A stretch of 64,000 nucleotides of DNA from Epiperipatus broadwayi (GCA_028023455.1 JAQFVV010000055.1:7346030-7410029); one strand, 5' to 3'. Positions 1 through 10,510 are shown, numbered from the stretch's first letter. Notes: generated by a model not told the origin, from the sequence alone. A program made the numbers and translations.

Positions 1-1023
1 TATTTATGATAGTGTTCGTATGCCATTGGGATAGTATCTCAATGATATCTCTTCTTGTTCCTTTGTCGTTGCTCCAGGTCTCATGGGAATAATGAAAGAT
101 ATTTGTGTTGATTTTATTTCATAGACACGACTAGATTTTATAAAACTCTGAGCTAGTAATTGTTTTATTTAAATCATAATGATATGTTTGATAGACTGAG
201 CTAAAGAACCCGGAATTATTATTAATGTTAATTATTATTGACCGGAAATAAAGAAGTAACGAAAATCCGGAATAATTAGTATAATCTTGGCATGTTATTG
301 TTATATATTATTATGGAGCGAGGGTGAAGGATACGGGAGGAGGTTAGAATATATAACATTATTATTATTTTATTTAGTCCTCATTATTCAAATTTGATCA
401 CTTAGCAACAATTTTGACCTCATCTAAATTTTGACCTTTAATTATGTCTGTTCAATAAGTCAATTAATTATTATTTTAGTTAATGATATTAAATGAAGAG
501 AGAAGAAAAAAAATTAACTTCTACAAATAGACAAACATATTAGTTTATATGTATGTTTATATATGTATATACTTCATGTATATAAGCAGGTATATAGGAT
601 ATTTTATTTGCCTACCACTTGGTCTAAATTCAAACATTGTGGAAAAAAACTGGGACAGGTGTGAAGGTTGGTTGTAAGCCACCTCTTACAACATATATTG
701 GATTATGTTGCTTGTTAACATATAATGAAATTTTTAGCTGGAGGAACCAGCCAAATTTTTTTTCATAGGAAACCATTATAATTATTTATTATTTGTGCAA
801 TATTCTTGCTTAATGATGAGTTTTGGAGGACCAATTGCCTTTGCTAAATGGTGTAAAGGTGTATATATATAAATGCCAAATCACCCTTCCAAATTAAGAT
901 ATTCAGCAATGTTCTCTGTGAATAGTTATATGGTCTGAATTTCAAGCAGCATAGTCCAAGAGATCATTTGACATTTTTATACTTGAATTTTCAGTGATAT
1001 GCACTTGTATTTATATATGAGGA
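1..1023. other. AT-rich stretch, no gene seen
   Basis: No ORF of note and no repeat that I can match elsewhere in the window. It holds A/T runs, TATA-type runs and a small perfect hairpin (8-bp arms at 671-678 and 684-691, 5-nt loop). Nothing points to a coding exon. Confidence 0.5.
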
Positions 1024-1925
1024 TATACATCTGGGTCTTGTTTTATGCAGTAGATAGGTTCCTCAGAAAATGTGCATAAAAGAAATCGCACAAAAATAAA
1101 ATTACCTTGAAAAATGGGGGATAGGTTCTGTAATTTTCAGAAATTGGCAAAAAAGCAAAGCAACAAGGAAAAATTACTTTAAAATTCGCATTAAAGAAAT
1201 AAGGAAATAAAGCATGACTAATAAAAAATTTCAAATATTTGAAAAAAATTAATACAAGACAAACTTTTTTTACTTTTTTTTATTAACTACAGTATTTAAT
1301 TTTACATTTTTTCATAATATCTTAATCATTACTGCTATTTGACAATATGTGTTCATTTGGGAACTGGTAAGAAATCAGATTTGTGACATGTGTACAACTA
1401 GCGCCACTTTCAGTCTTGTGCTGTGTTAATGGTTTTCTGTTTCTATATTAAAAAAATGAGATCGCAATCAAAACAAAAAGATTATACATCATTAGAAAGA
1501 TTATTTTTAGTTTATAAAATCTATAAAATCTTCGTTATTATTTATTTTAAAAATTTAAAAAAATATTTATTTCTGTTAAAATCTAACGAAATACGTTTTA
1601 AAAGTTTAAAATTTTTGAATATTTATTGTGATATTTTTACATGTACATATAAATCTATTATTATTATTTACTCATTAGTATAAGTAGATTGTTTATATAG
1701 AAGCTAAGATTCTAAATACAGCTTCAGGCCATATTCATGTTATCTGCTAATATAACGTTATATTTTTGGAAAAAAAAATTTAAGTTAAAATAAGCTATTA
1801 ATAATTTAAATTTTTTGATATCTAATAAATATAGTGAAATATGAAAGATATTAAGAAGAAATATCAATCACATAACTTCAAAATCACATTAAAATAATCC
1901 ACATAAAATGAGACCCAGGTGTATA
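1024..1925. mobile_element. MITE-like element with 27-bp terminal inverted repeats, copy 1
   Basis: The ends at 1024-1050 and 1899-1925 are imperfect inverted repeats (about 22 of 27 match) starting TATACA and containing CTGGGTCT. Each outer end begins with TA, which would fit a TA-target transposon. A second copy of the whole ~900-bp interior lies inverted at about 46730-47625, so this is a dispersed repeat. It encodes no transposase; the short ORFs at 1043-1234 (-) and 1423-1683 (+) are low-complexity and have no recognisable family. Superfamily assignment is open. Confidence 0.6.
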
Positions 1926-2457
1926 GTAAATATTATTAAATCAAGCTTTCCATTTTTTTTCTCAGTTCCAGACAGTTAATCTGATTGGCTGATCTTAGTG
2001 AGACTAAGGGTATATACATTTATCTAGAATTTTATAACATTAAAAACATTGTAGAAATTCGTGTTTGTCCATAAAATAAAATGAGTTTTACATTGCATCA
2101 AATCTCAAACCAAGCTGATTGAAATCGAGTCATTTTAATACGTTCTAGGCAGAATCACTAACTATTCATTTTAATAACCTTGAGAATGTTCTATATCCTT
2201 GTAATATTAAAAATTATATGGCATAAATTATATAAATGTGTCAGGAATAAAGATTCCTCCAACTATCACCCTAATAATATTAATTATCTTGCCAAAACTC
2301 ATGTAATTATCAATCAAATAAAATGAGTCCTATTTTGTATGAAATCCCAAGAACCTATTAGAACTTTGAGGAAAGTGATACTTATTTTGAGTGAATGGCA
2401 GAGATGAATTTCTATAAAGGTTTTAATGTTATTAATGTGACAATTAGAGACATCTTT
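1926..2457. other. Intergenic, nothing recognised
   Basis: AT-rich sequence without a plausible ORF or a match to another repeat in the window. Confidence 0.4.
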
Positions 2458-2691
2458 TTAGATAATGTTTTCCTGAAGGTTTGTGATGACAGTGTTTTAG
2501 TTGTATTTATGTATTGGACTATTTCCATAATCTAATATGAGTATTGAATGTCTTTAGAGAAATTTAATTTTATTTAAATATTCCAAATACATTCAACTGT
2601 TACTAAGAGCATACAGGTTAGTATGTGCACAATGTTGTAAGATTATTATTCACTCTTTCAGGTGTTGCTGGCCTGGCCAGTGATAGTACTA

Positions 2692-2775
2692 GCATGGGAA
2701 TTAAACCCGGACCCTTAGAGTCTTGAATATTGAATTTTAAAGCAATGCTCTAACCAGCTGAGCCATTCTGCCAAA
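2692..2775 (-). repeat. tRNA-like block in Penelope pLTR
   Basis: On the minus strand it has an A-box-like TGGCTCAGCTGG followed about 45 nt later by a degraded B box. It is the same block seen at 42727-42815 and 63365-63450. The T arm does not pair properly, so it is a pol III promoter-like relic and not a functional tRNA. Confidence 0.6.
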
Positions 2776-3049
2776 GGCAACAATCAGTAGAAAATTTTAT
2801 ATACTTATCTATGAGGTTTCTTCTGATTTCTCCACTTTTTTCTTCTTGAGAGTAAAGTTGAGTAGCGGTCTCCATACATTATGTTTAGTCACAATAGGTT
2901 GATTATGGAATTTTTTGCTATTTTCATGTGAGAAGTTTCTTTAAATGTTCTTCTTTGTATCTTTTCTCTAACCAATATTTTTGTTTTCCCAATTGAACAT
3001 GTTCATTAGTACATGCATGATCTACTACCTTAAACACATGTTTTCTCTC

Positions 3050-3180
3050 TTCTAATCATCAGTTTGTGTTCTTGCCAATGCTTTTCAGTGGGATGACTGG
3101 TGCCACAGATATATGCTCTTTCACATTCACATGGCATTTCATGGATGCAGTTTTTTCTCTTCAGCATTTCAAGTTTAAGA
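3050..3180 (-). pseudogene. GIY-YIG endonuclease fragment of a Penelope-like element
   Basis: Minus-strand translation gives a fragment resembling the C-terminal GIY-YIG nuclease of Penelope-like elements: MPCECERAYI, then TSHP and QEHKLMIRR. The family motif is Cx(C)..YIGxT..R..EH. Here the second half of the YIG triad reads YIC and the first half (GIY) has degraded to CIH. It lacks the reverse transcriptase and is flanked by inverted pLTRs. Compare the better preserved copies at 39655-39795 and 45045-45170. It is non-functional. Confidence 0.65.
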
Positions 3181-3352
3181 AAATTTAAAGAAACTGCTCA
3201 CATGACAATGGCAAACAATCCCATAAGTCAATCTAGTATGATTACATAATGTGTAGACAACACCAATCAACTTTGCTCTTAAAAAGAAAAAAATGGAGAA
3301 ATCAGGAGGAACTTCATAGATAAGTACATGAAATTTCTACTGACTGTTGCTT

Positions 3353-3440
3353 TTGACAGGATGGCTCAGTTGGTTAGAACATCACCTTAAAATTTAATAC
3401 TCAAGAATCAAAGAGTCCAGGTTCAATGGTCAGGCCAACA
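3353..3440 (+). repeat. tRNA-like block in Penelope pLTR
   Basis: Intact A-box-like TGGCTCAGTTGG with the D-stem pair GCTC/GAGC, then GGTTCAATGG where the B box GGTTCGAATCC sits in other copies. The 3' part is deleted. Confidence 0.55.
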
Positions 3441-3620
3441 ACACCTGAAGAAGAGGGAAGAATAATGTTTCTCAGAATGTGCATATATTAATCTGTTTGA
3501 TGGGCTATTACTAACAGTTGAATGTATTTGGAATGTTTAAATAAAGTTAAATTTTTCTAAAGGCATTCAATACTCAGATGATGGAAATAGTCCAATATAT
3601 AAATACAACATTTACATAAT

Positions 3621-4229
3621 ATTCATTGCCAAATATATTTTTTCTAACATCACAAAGGGAGCTGCTTCACAGAAAATGCCTAAAAAATTGTTAAGCAGAT
3701 GAGATCAGCCAATAAAATTTCACAATCTAAGATTCCACTCAAATCAAAATCCTTTGGAAGCTAGTAATGAAGAAATTATGATATAAAAATGAAATTCTTG
3801 TAACATTCCAAAAAATTTTCTATTTCTAGATCCAACAATAAACTTATCTGGATTTGATACCACTATATGCAACTGCAATCTTCATCAACAGATTCAGAAT
3901 CCATTAATATCACGATTCCAATAATTGTTACACTCATCTGCTTCCTAAATGGTATTTATCAACCACTAATTTATATAAATGTGGATAAAAGTACTTAATA
4001 AAATCACTAGGTGAACCTATTTTCTGGTTGGATTCTCTACAGATTCCTTTATGATGTTCAAAAAAATTTCCAAATGTTAAATAAATATATAAAGACAATT
4101 TTTTTGGTGATTTTAAATATTATTAGCATAACTCCCAGAAAAGTTGTCTATCTTGACACATTTATATATTACTTTAAACCATATATATTAAATATTTTTG
4201 TGGTTTATTATATTGTAAGTAATATATAA
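3621..4229. other. Intergenic, no recognisable gene
   Basis: A 72-codon ORF at 4011-4229 (+) is hydrophobic and AT-driven; I do not recognise it. It ends where a family A repeat begins, so it is probably chance. Confidence 0.4.
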
Positions 4230-4610
4230 GGGATTCAAATTCAGACTTTCACATGACCCTCAACTCTTCATGCCATCTCATATTGCTGACCCACTTGATC
4301 ACACCCATGTTGAAAAGATAAATAACCATCAATAGGCGACAGCACTCATCAGTTGGTCCAGATTACCATCTCTACTCATATATACAATTAGTGCTCAACT
4401 TTATATTAAGATAGCAAATCTTCATACTTTAAAGGATAGGTTTCAAACTACTCTAACTCACTCACAACTCTTCAACCATCCATTTCATTGAAAATCTGAT
4501 GATGGAATGTTCAAAGCTCAGATTACTGCCAAGGTTGTCATCATACCCATGTTGATGTTAGTCAATCTGACCCCTCATGTACATAATGTAATAGAAATTA
4601 AGGGATGATG
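4230..4610 (-). mobile_element. Family A ribozyme repeat, degraded copy
   Basis: Minus-strand copy of the family A unit, recognised by the shared blocks ending TGAAAGTC, the GGACCAACTGATGA hammerhead core (rc at 4341-4360) and the CATCAG/TTTTCA segment. The hammerhead has lost most of stem II and the GAAA strand by a deletion right after CTGATGAGTGCTG, so it cannot cleave. A close relative lies at 62085-62430. Confidence 0.7.
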
Positions 4611-4747
4611 TCATGTAAACAACCAGGCATAATTTTACTTTGATATTTCCAGGAAACTATCAGTTACAAATCAATAGGGTAGGCCAAACAAGTTATCTCT
4701 AGTATCCATAATGGCTCTTTTGTCCTGAATTTAATTTAAATTTATTA

Positions 4748-4880
4748 TAGATTACTTGGAAAAACTTGTTTAATTTCAGGATTGTTAATTAGTAATTGAT
4801 ACTTTTCTAGCAATATCAAAGATAAAGTTATTTTTCCTGGTTTACATAGATATAAATTTTTAATTTTCATTACTTACATC
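4748..4880. repeat. Direct repeat flanking fold-back D, left copy
   Basis: About 130 bp containing AATTAGTAATTGAT matches 5668-5800 in the same orientation. The two copies bracket the fold-back at 5072-5675, so either a segmental duplication or part of a larger repeat. Confidence 0.5.
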
Positions 4881-5071
4881 CTAATAAATCCCCAAAGCTA
4901 TTTAACATATATAATGTGATGAAGATGAAATATTGTTTACAAGTTATTAAAAAAATCTACAAAAAATAGCTGTCTGGGTTTAAATCCTTATAACAATTTT
5001 GGGTTAGAAGTAAAAGAGGTTTTCTTGGATCTTTTTTCTTCAAATTAAACTCAGCACAAATTTTTTTTATA

Positions 5072-5675
5072 GACTATGAAATTATTCAACGGAAGTCAAG
5101 CTTCGATAATGCACTATTTCTGAAATATAAATTTCCACGCATTCATCTGCCGGTAGAGTTTAAAAAAACTTAAGCAAATCACTTAAGTTTAGAGCGTACA
5201 TTCTATGCACATCAACTCTTACAGACCTTTCTTAAATCACGGCTTGAGTCTATTGTGTGCCTGATGTTATAATCAAATATTCAATTGTACAAATCTATTT
5301 AACTCCATGCAGGAGAAAGACAATGTCTAATTTTAACCACCTACGATTAGACAAACAGACTTATATATGTAAATCTATTATTATAAAGTGCTGAAAACTT
5401 TGAAATTATTCAAATGGAAGTCAATCTCCGATAATGCGCTATTTCTGAAATATAACATCATGCACACAATAGACTCAAGCCCTGATTTAAGCACGGTCTG
5501 TAAGAGTTGGTCTATATAGAGGGTATTCTCTAAACTTAAGTGATTCACTTAAGTTTTTTAAACTCTTTCTGGTGGGCGAGTGTGCAGAAATTTATAATAT
5601 TTCAGAAATAGTGCAATAGCGGAGATTGACTTCCCTTTGAATAATTTCAAAGTTTTCAGCGCTTTATAGACTATA
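5072..5675. mobile_element. Fold-back element family D, copy 1
   Basis: Long imperfect inverted repeat: the left arm 5072-5262 reappears reversed at about 5455-5675, from AAATTATTCA...GGAAGTCAA to the central GACTCAAG/CTTGAGTC segment. A second fold-back of the same family is at 27400-27853. No coding capacity and no ribozyme core were seen (the CTGATGT here lacks A9 and a following GAAA). It is a MITE-like or fold-back element of unknown class. Confidence 0.6.
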
Positions 5676-5800
5676 GGGAAAACTTATTTAGGTTCATGAT
5701 TATCAATTAGTAATTGATGGTTTCCTGACAACATCACAGGTAAGGTTATTTTTGGTTGTGTAGATTGATATATAATCCTTTAATTTCCATTGTTTCCATA

Positions 5801-6440
5801 CATATACTTTTCTGGAGTGGAAAATTCGTTATTTTCATCTGGAGCATCACATAATTTCCATGATTCCTATATTCTGGGATTTGAAGACATCCTGTGGGGG
5901 GGGGGGGACAACTACACATCAAATTAATTGAATAAAAGCTTTTTTCATAAGCTGATTAACTTTTATGGAGTCGAACCTTGATTTAGTAAGGCAGTATAGA
6001 TATCATAACTATTTCTACAAAGAGTATTTTGTAGTTTATTTTTTTAATAATTTATTTTGCATTTTTTCCCATTTATGATTCATAATATATGTTAATTTAA
6101 TGAAAATACATTAAATTCTATTTAAAAAAATAACACTAGAAAATGCCAGAGGTTCTTTAGTTTAAACAAAAAAGATATAATAATGTTATAATAAAAACAT
6201 TTGCTGTTAGCATTTCTTTTACCTGTTGCGATTTTATTTGCGGTTTCTAGAAATATTTAAATTTTATATAGACTTGCATTAAATATTACATATTATGAAT
6301 CCTAAAATAAATAAAAAAAATTCAAAAGGAATAAAATAGAATATTTAATGAATTTTCAATACCGTATTCAAAACAACCGTTAGTTTAAAAATAGTATGAT
6401 TTTTCAAAAAGCTATTCTGCATTACTAAAAAGGTATGTAT
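5801..6440. other. Intergenic with a 12-13-base G run
   Basis: No gene seen. A G homopolymer at about 5895-5907 stands out in this AT-rich DNA. The ORF at 6345-6620 (-) is antisense to the family A2 repeat that starts near 6440 and is not a gene. Confidence 0.4.
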
Positions 6441-7260
6441 TAAATAAGGGATATATAGATATAATGTAACAATACATGAGGAATCAGAGTGACTTAAAGA
6501 CCACATGGTCATGATAATAATATTAGCCTGAATAAGGAATTTGGGTTTTCCTATCATCAAATTTTTAATGGAATGGATGGCTGAAGAGTTTGAGGATGGA
6601 GTAGATTGAAGCCTGCCCATTAAAGTTTGAAGGTTTGCACAAATTATGTATATTGGAGATCATTTATTTTTTTCACGTGTGTGGTCATGTGTATCAGTTA
6701 TATGAGATAGAATGGATAGCTGAAGGGATCTTGAAAGTCTGTTTAAATCCTCTATAATTACATCTTAAGTCCAAATATATAAATTACATTTGTATTCAAA
6801 TATTACAGATTCAGCCTATATCCTGCCCATCCCTCTTCTATGTTTCTAAGAAGTCCTATACATGAGTAGTCAAAGTGATTTAAAGTGAACATGGGCATGA
6901 CAGTAATATTGGCACCAACAAGAGATTTGGGCATTTCATTCAGAATTTTTGATGGTATGAATGGCTGAAGAGTTGGAAGGTGGAGTAGATTGAATCTTGC
7001 CCATTAAAGTTTGAAGATTTGCTATCTTAATATAAACCAAACCCTGATTATAGATGATGATTTGGACCAACTGATGAGTGCTGGTTCAGCACGAAATACA
7101 TATATTGGAGATCATTTATCTTTTTCACATGTGTGTGCTTAGTATTGGTTATATGAGATAGAGTGGATAGCAGAAAGGAGCTTGAAAGTCTATGTTCAAA
7201 TCCTCTACAATTACATCTAAACTCAAAGTATATAATTATACTTGCATTCAAATATTAGTC
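6440..7260 (+). mobile_element. Family A2 tandem ribozyme repeat (452-bp period)
   Basis: About 1.75 tandem units. The block TTGGAGATCATTTAT occurs at 6653 and again at 7105, a period of 452 bp. The interior shares the GAATGG.TGGCTGAAGAGTT and GCCCATTAAAGTTTGA blocks in both units. The second junction carries a complete hammerhead (7052-7120); the first keeps only the 3' part. If both sites were active, cleavage after 6652 and 7104 would release a 452-nt RNA. A B-box-like GTTCAAATCC near 7195 hints at a tRNA-like promoter. No protein is encoded; ORFs here are antisense chance frames. Confidence 0.8.
7052..7120 (+). ncRNA. Type I hammerhead ribozyme, best preserved family A copy
   Basis: All conserved parts are visible. 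CTGATGA is at 7071-7077. Stem II is GTGCTG/CAGCAC (7078-7083 with 7087-7092), a perfect 6 bp with loop GTT. GAA is at 7093-7095. Stem III is minimal: ATA/TAT (7096-7098 with 7101-7103) with a 2-nt loop. Position 17 is A7104, predicting cleavage between 7104 and 7105 after AUA (rule NUH). Stem I pairs TTGG 7105-7108 with CCAA 7067-7070, then, after an internal loop, ATCAT 7111-7115 with ATGAT 7057-7061. The tiny stem III suggests that cleavage works best from tandem or dimeric RNA, as known for Penelope and retrozyme hammerheads. Activity is inference. Confidence 0.85.
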
Positions 7261-7324
7261 TAGAAATAGAAAATTGTTGCAATGGCTTAACATTTCAAAA
7301 GATGAAACTGTAATATAAATAGAT

Positions 7325-7460
7325 TTTCAGTGTTGCTTTTCTCTTTTACAGTTTATGGTTTTGATTGCCCCAGCAATCTTCTTCAGAACTCAATTAGGAG
7401 ATATGAGTTCTGAAGAAAATTGCTGGGGCAATAGAAACTGTAAACTATAAAAGAGAGTGG
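7325..7460. repeat. Palindromic family F with hammerhead-like core, copy 1
   Basis: Near-perfect inverted repeat with arms about 7341-7391 and 7403-7457 around a 10-15-bp centre. The plus arm reads CTGAAGA (7410-7416), then ATTGC/GCAAT as a hairpin, then GAAAC. This fits the loose form CUGANGA-A-stem-GAAAC also seen at 26205-26345 and 52150-52290. After it, GTAAATAAAGCATTGTGTAAC is conserved with 26345-26370. HHR status is tentative because stem III is only 1-2 bp. Confidence 0.55.
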
Positions 7461-7569
7461 TAAATAAAGCATTGTGTAACAATAGTAAATGCATGGATGA
7501 TTTAATATTATTTGGTATACATTTGGCAATGCAATAAGAAAGATTAATTATCATTAAAGTACTTTACGC

Positions 7570-7990
7570 AAAATCAAAACCTCCTTAAGTTGCACTGAGA
7601 AGCTTTGGAATTCCAGGCTAGTTTGCCCTTGTGAATTTCTTCTTGGATGCATAAAGTCAACTTTAATAAGAATGTCAGGGACAATATTTAGCAATATGGG
7701 GTGCTATACAAATCCCATTCTAATGTCAGCCCAAAGTGAAAACACAATGTTTTCAATCCCAGCTAATTTACTCCTCACTGATGAAAGACAAGCTAGAAAC
7801 CAGTCTGGGGATATTGAATGAGAAAGCACTAGATAGGTATTAAAATGCATAACATTCTGCCATCTATTGATTACTAGACTTTGCACTAGATGGCAATAAT
7901 GTACAGAAAAATTTGCTACTATACTAGATTAACTGAGCTGACATTAAAGCATAAATATTCAGAAATTTGGTGTGCTCTATAAATTATCCC
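7570..7990 (+). mobile_element. Divergent family B ribozyme repeat
   Basis: Shares with family B the order: CTCCTCACTGATGA core, GAAAC, GTCTGGGGATATTG, GCACTAGATAGG, and ATTGATTACT with a downstream TGGCA. The flanks differ from other copies, so this is a separate subfamily. The hammerhead core at 7772-7811 is intact. The ORF at 7704-7886 (-) lies antisense to the ribozyme and is not a gene. Confidence 0.65.
7772..7811 (+). ncRNA. Hammerhead ribozyme, family B subfamily, intact core
   Basis: CTGATGA 7778-7784, GAA 7796-7798, minimal stem III AC/GT (7799-7800 with 7803-7804, loop CA), and C17 at 7805, so a GUC site with cleavage after 7805. Stem I is TGGGGA 7806-7811 with TCCTCA 7772-7777. 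Stem II is weak (about 2 bp), so activity is doubtful. Confidence 0.6.
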
Positions 7991-8243
7991 CTTCTAATCC
8001 CATTATATATTTACTAATTCTTTTTATTAATTAATCTCAATAAAAATGTATGGTTGTTAATGTGTGCATGGGGAAGATGGTTTTGTTCCAAGGTAGCTAA
8101 TGAAAAATAATTCCTAAAATGTATATCTCTTTCAAAGTGATTTGTTAATTTTTTTTATGTAATATGGAAATTAAATAACAAGTGTTTTATGCAAAGGTGA
8201 TTTGACATAACATCTTTTAGATTTGTTTACTTATACTTTAAAG

Positions 8244-9123
8244 CAGTGGTGCCCAACCTTTAACTTGACGCGAGCCAGTTGAGAATTTAAAAAAATTTGG
8301 GGAGCCACAATTATATATTATATTACATTTATAAACATGGTACTTGGGTACTAAACCTGCAATGTAGGGAGATAGGTGGGGGAGGGGGATGGCCTATTCA
8401 CATTGGTATCACTCCGCCGTTTCTAATGTGGCCAAAATAACGTGTACACGGATCTTTCTCGATGAAAACATCAATATATACAGCAAAATATATATGTGTA
8501 CACGAATCTATCTCGATAAAAACAACTATTTACAGCACTAAACATCAATATATATATATATATATATACAGCAAAATATATACGTGTACACGGATAAAAA
8601 CAACTGTTTACAGCACTAAACATCGATATATACAGCAAAATATATACGTGTACATGGATCTATCTCGATAAAAACTATTTCCAGCACTAAACACAATATA
8701 TATACAGCACCAAACCAAACGTCTACAAGGATCTTTCTCGATAAAAACAACAATATATACAAGAGCACTAAACACAATATATATATATATATATAGCACC
8801 AAACCAAACGTGTACAGCAAAAAAAAAAAAATGGTGTAATATGTTAAAAAGGAAAAAAAATGTAAATACATTTTATTTATTAAAAATTTGGTAACATACA
8901 TATAAATTACAATTACAGGAAAAATATATTTTATTTAATGTGAAACCTGACACTGCATATCGTTATTGTTTGTATTGTAAAAAATGTTTATTTTTTAGTG
9001 TGTGCATGTGCCATCAAGGAACATAAAATATTTTATCAATATTTTTGAAGAGTGCAATTCGAGCCACATTAAACAGTTACGCGAGCCACATGTGACTCGC
9101 GAGCTACGGGTTGGGCATCCCTG
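8244..9123. mobile_element. hAT-type MITE with 8-bp target-site duplication
   Basis: Ends CAGTGGTGCCCAACC and GGTTGGGCATCCCTG are inverted repeats in the style of hAT ends. The 8-bp direct repeat CTTTAAAG lies immediately outside on both sides (8236-8243 and 9124-9131), the hAT hallmark. Subterminal GCGAGCCA/TGGCTCGC-like repeats are also inverted (8270s versus 9060-9105). There is no transposase; the ORFs at 8462-8901 come from the internal tandem repeat. A non-autonomous, fairly young insertion. Confidence 0.85.
8436..8815. repeat. Minisatellite inside the hAT MITE
   Basis: Variable tandem units built from GTACACGGATCTATCTCGAT, AAAAACAAC, CAGCACTAAACA, and ATATATACAGCAAAATATA. Expansion inside a MITE explains the three overlapping low-complexity ORFs on both strands. 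Confidence 0.7.
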
Positions 9124-9131
9124 CTTTAAAG

Positions 9132-9525
9132 TATATCAAATTTTTGATTTTACTTTGCTTAGTGTTTAGTCTTATTGTGATAGGCTAATTTATAGAAAAA
9201 CTAGTACACCATATTCACACTTCAACATCATTTCAGTTGATTTGCCAGCATAAGATGAGCAGCTGTTATATTTACACAAATAATTGCCAGTATTTCAAAG
9301 CATCTGATAAGTTGAATCCTAAAATTTATATATCTTCAGAATGATTTGTCATTCCCCCTTACCATAGTATAACAACCAAATAAAAAATGTTCCATGAGAA
9401 GTGGTTATAGTTAACATCTCTCAAGATGAGGGCTTGTAAAACAACTCTTTTAAAGAGAATGTTCTCTTTTTTTAACACTATTCTTTTGGCATTTTTTTAT
9501 ATTTTCTCTTTTTCAGTTTAAACAG
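9132..9525. other. Intergenic, nothing recognised
   Basis: AT-rich; no ORF, repeat match or structural signal that I can support. Confidence 0.4.
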
Positions 9526-9542
9526 CCTTTATTTAAAGGTTT

Positions 9543-9650
9543 AAGTAATAATTTACTAAGGCTGTAACCTTAGAAATAAGCGTCTGAAAAATACGAAGGT
9601 ATTTTTCAGACGCTTATTTCTAAGGTTACAGCCTTAGTAAATTATTACTT
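9543..9650. repeat. Perfect 52-bp inverted repeat, 4-nt loop (family C)
   Basis: Arms 9543-9594 and 9599-9650 are exact reverse complements separated by GAAG. The arm contains TTACTAAGGCTGTAACCTTA. A related but more open inverted pair is at 25031-25545. The absence of mismatches implies recent formation or ongoing correction. Confidence 0.85.
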
Positions 9651-9964
9651 AATATAATAATGGGCGTTAAATAAAATTTATAATTAAAGTTTTAAAGAAA
9701 AATTTGATACACACATAACAATTTTAGGCGAATTTTATCATAATTTCATGATAAAACTGCCTTAGAAAGTACAATTAAATACAATTACATATAGATCTAT
9801 AAAATTACATTCTTATATTGTGATTTCCACCCATAAGAATTCATACAACAAGTCTTCTTTTTTCCAGTTGTACTCTCCGCTGTAAACTAAAACAAATGTA
9901 TTACATTAATTAATTTATAGGAAAAATAAACAGCAGAATGATCACGATTCTTTATGCTTTAACA
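9651..9964. other. Intergenic, nothing recognised
   Basis: Includes TTCCAGTTGTACTC near 9865 but no gene or repeat that I can define. Confidence 0.35.
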
Positions 9965-10510
9965 AGCTGTTTACACAAGGGCTAAACTCTCCATACAATA
10001 GTGTCACTCAGTGCAAGCCAGAATAATCAAATAGATACAAGAAGGTTTGTGCATAAGATTCCTATCTAGTGCCTACTCATCCATTAGATTAGTTTTTAGC
10101 TTGTGACTTTCATCAGTAAGGAGACTTGGATCTGAGAGCACTGCACCTAGAACTTAGGATCCAATGCAACCTCCCAGCAGTCACATTTTATCTTATTAGC
10201 TAACTATAAAGCTTTGAGTCTAAAATGAAAACAACAACGTTTCAATTCAAGCTCATTAGCTTGTATAGTTGTACAGATTATTGATGTCTTTGGTGCTTTA
10301 ATAACCACAGTTATCACAATCCTATTGGGTGGGATTTAAAGCTCCTCACTGATAAAGTCCACAAGCTAGAAACTAATCTGGAGATATGGGATGAGTAGGC
10401 ACTAGATAGATATTTTATGCACAAGCCTTCTTGCATTTATTGATTACTTTGGCTTGCACTGAGTGGCACTGTTGTATGGAGAGTTTAGCCTCGGTGTAAA
10501 AAATAAACAA
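9965..10510. mobile_element. Family B fold-back with two hammerhead relics
   Basis: Left half (9975-10325) is family B on the minus strand including its internal region; right half (10330-10500) is family B on the plus strand. Minus HHR at about 10105-10150 keeps CTGATGA but G12 of GAAA is mutated. Plus HHR at 10335-10365 has CTGATAA (G8 lost). Both are therefore predicted inactive. Shared blocks include ATCCAAG, GAGAGCACTGC, GTGCCTACTCATCCA, and ACTCTCCATACA. Confidence 0.75.

Larger units (their letters stand above)
2458..3620. mobile_element. Penelope-like element relic: two pLTRs tail to tail
   Basis: 2458-3050 (minus orientation) and 3181-3620 (plus) are the same terminal repeat found around the Penelope-like elements at 39.1-45.8 kb. 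Each carries the same order of landmarks: start of the repeat, tRNA-like block, hammerhead-like stretch, and the TTCAACTGTT/AACAGTTGAA segment. The two copies meet tail to tail at about 3180 with only the last part of the endonuclease between them, so the reverse transcriptase is lost. Inverted, partial copies of this type are typical of Penelope insertion. Confidence 0.75.

Noticed and set aside
5072-5675. Ribozyme in fold-back D (CTGATGTTATAATC)
   Set aside because: A9 of the core is T and no GAAA strand is found in either copy of the family.
8462-8901. Overlapping 63-97-codon ORFs on both strands
   Set aside because: All lie in the minisatellite of a hAT MITE; open frames result from the repeat unit.
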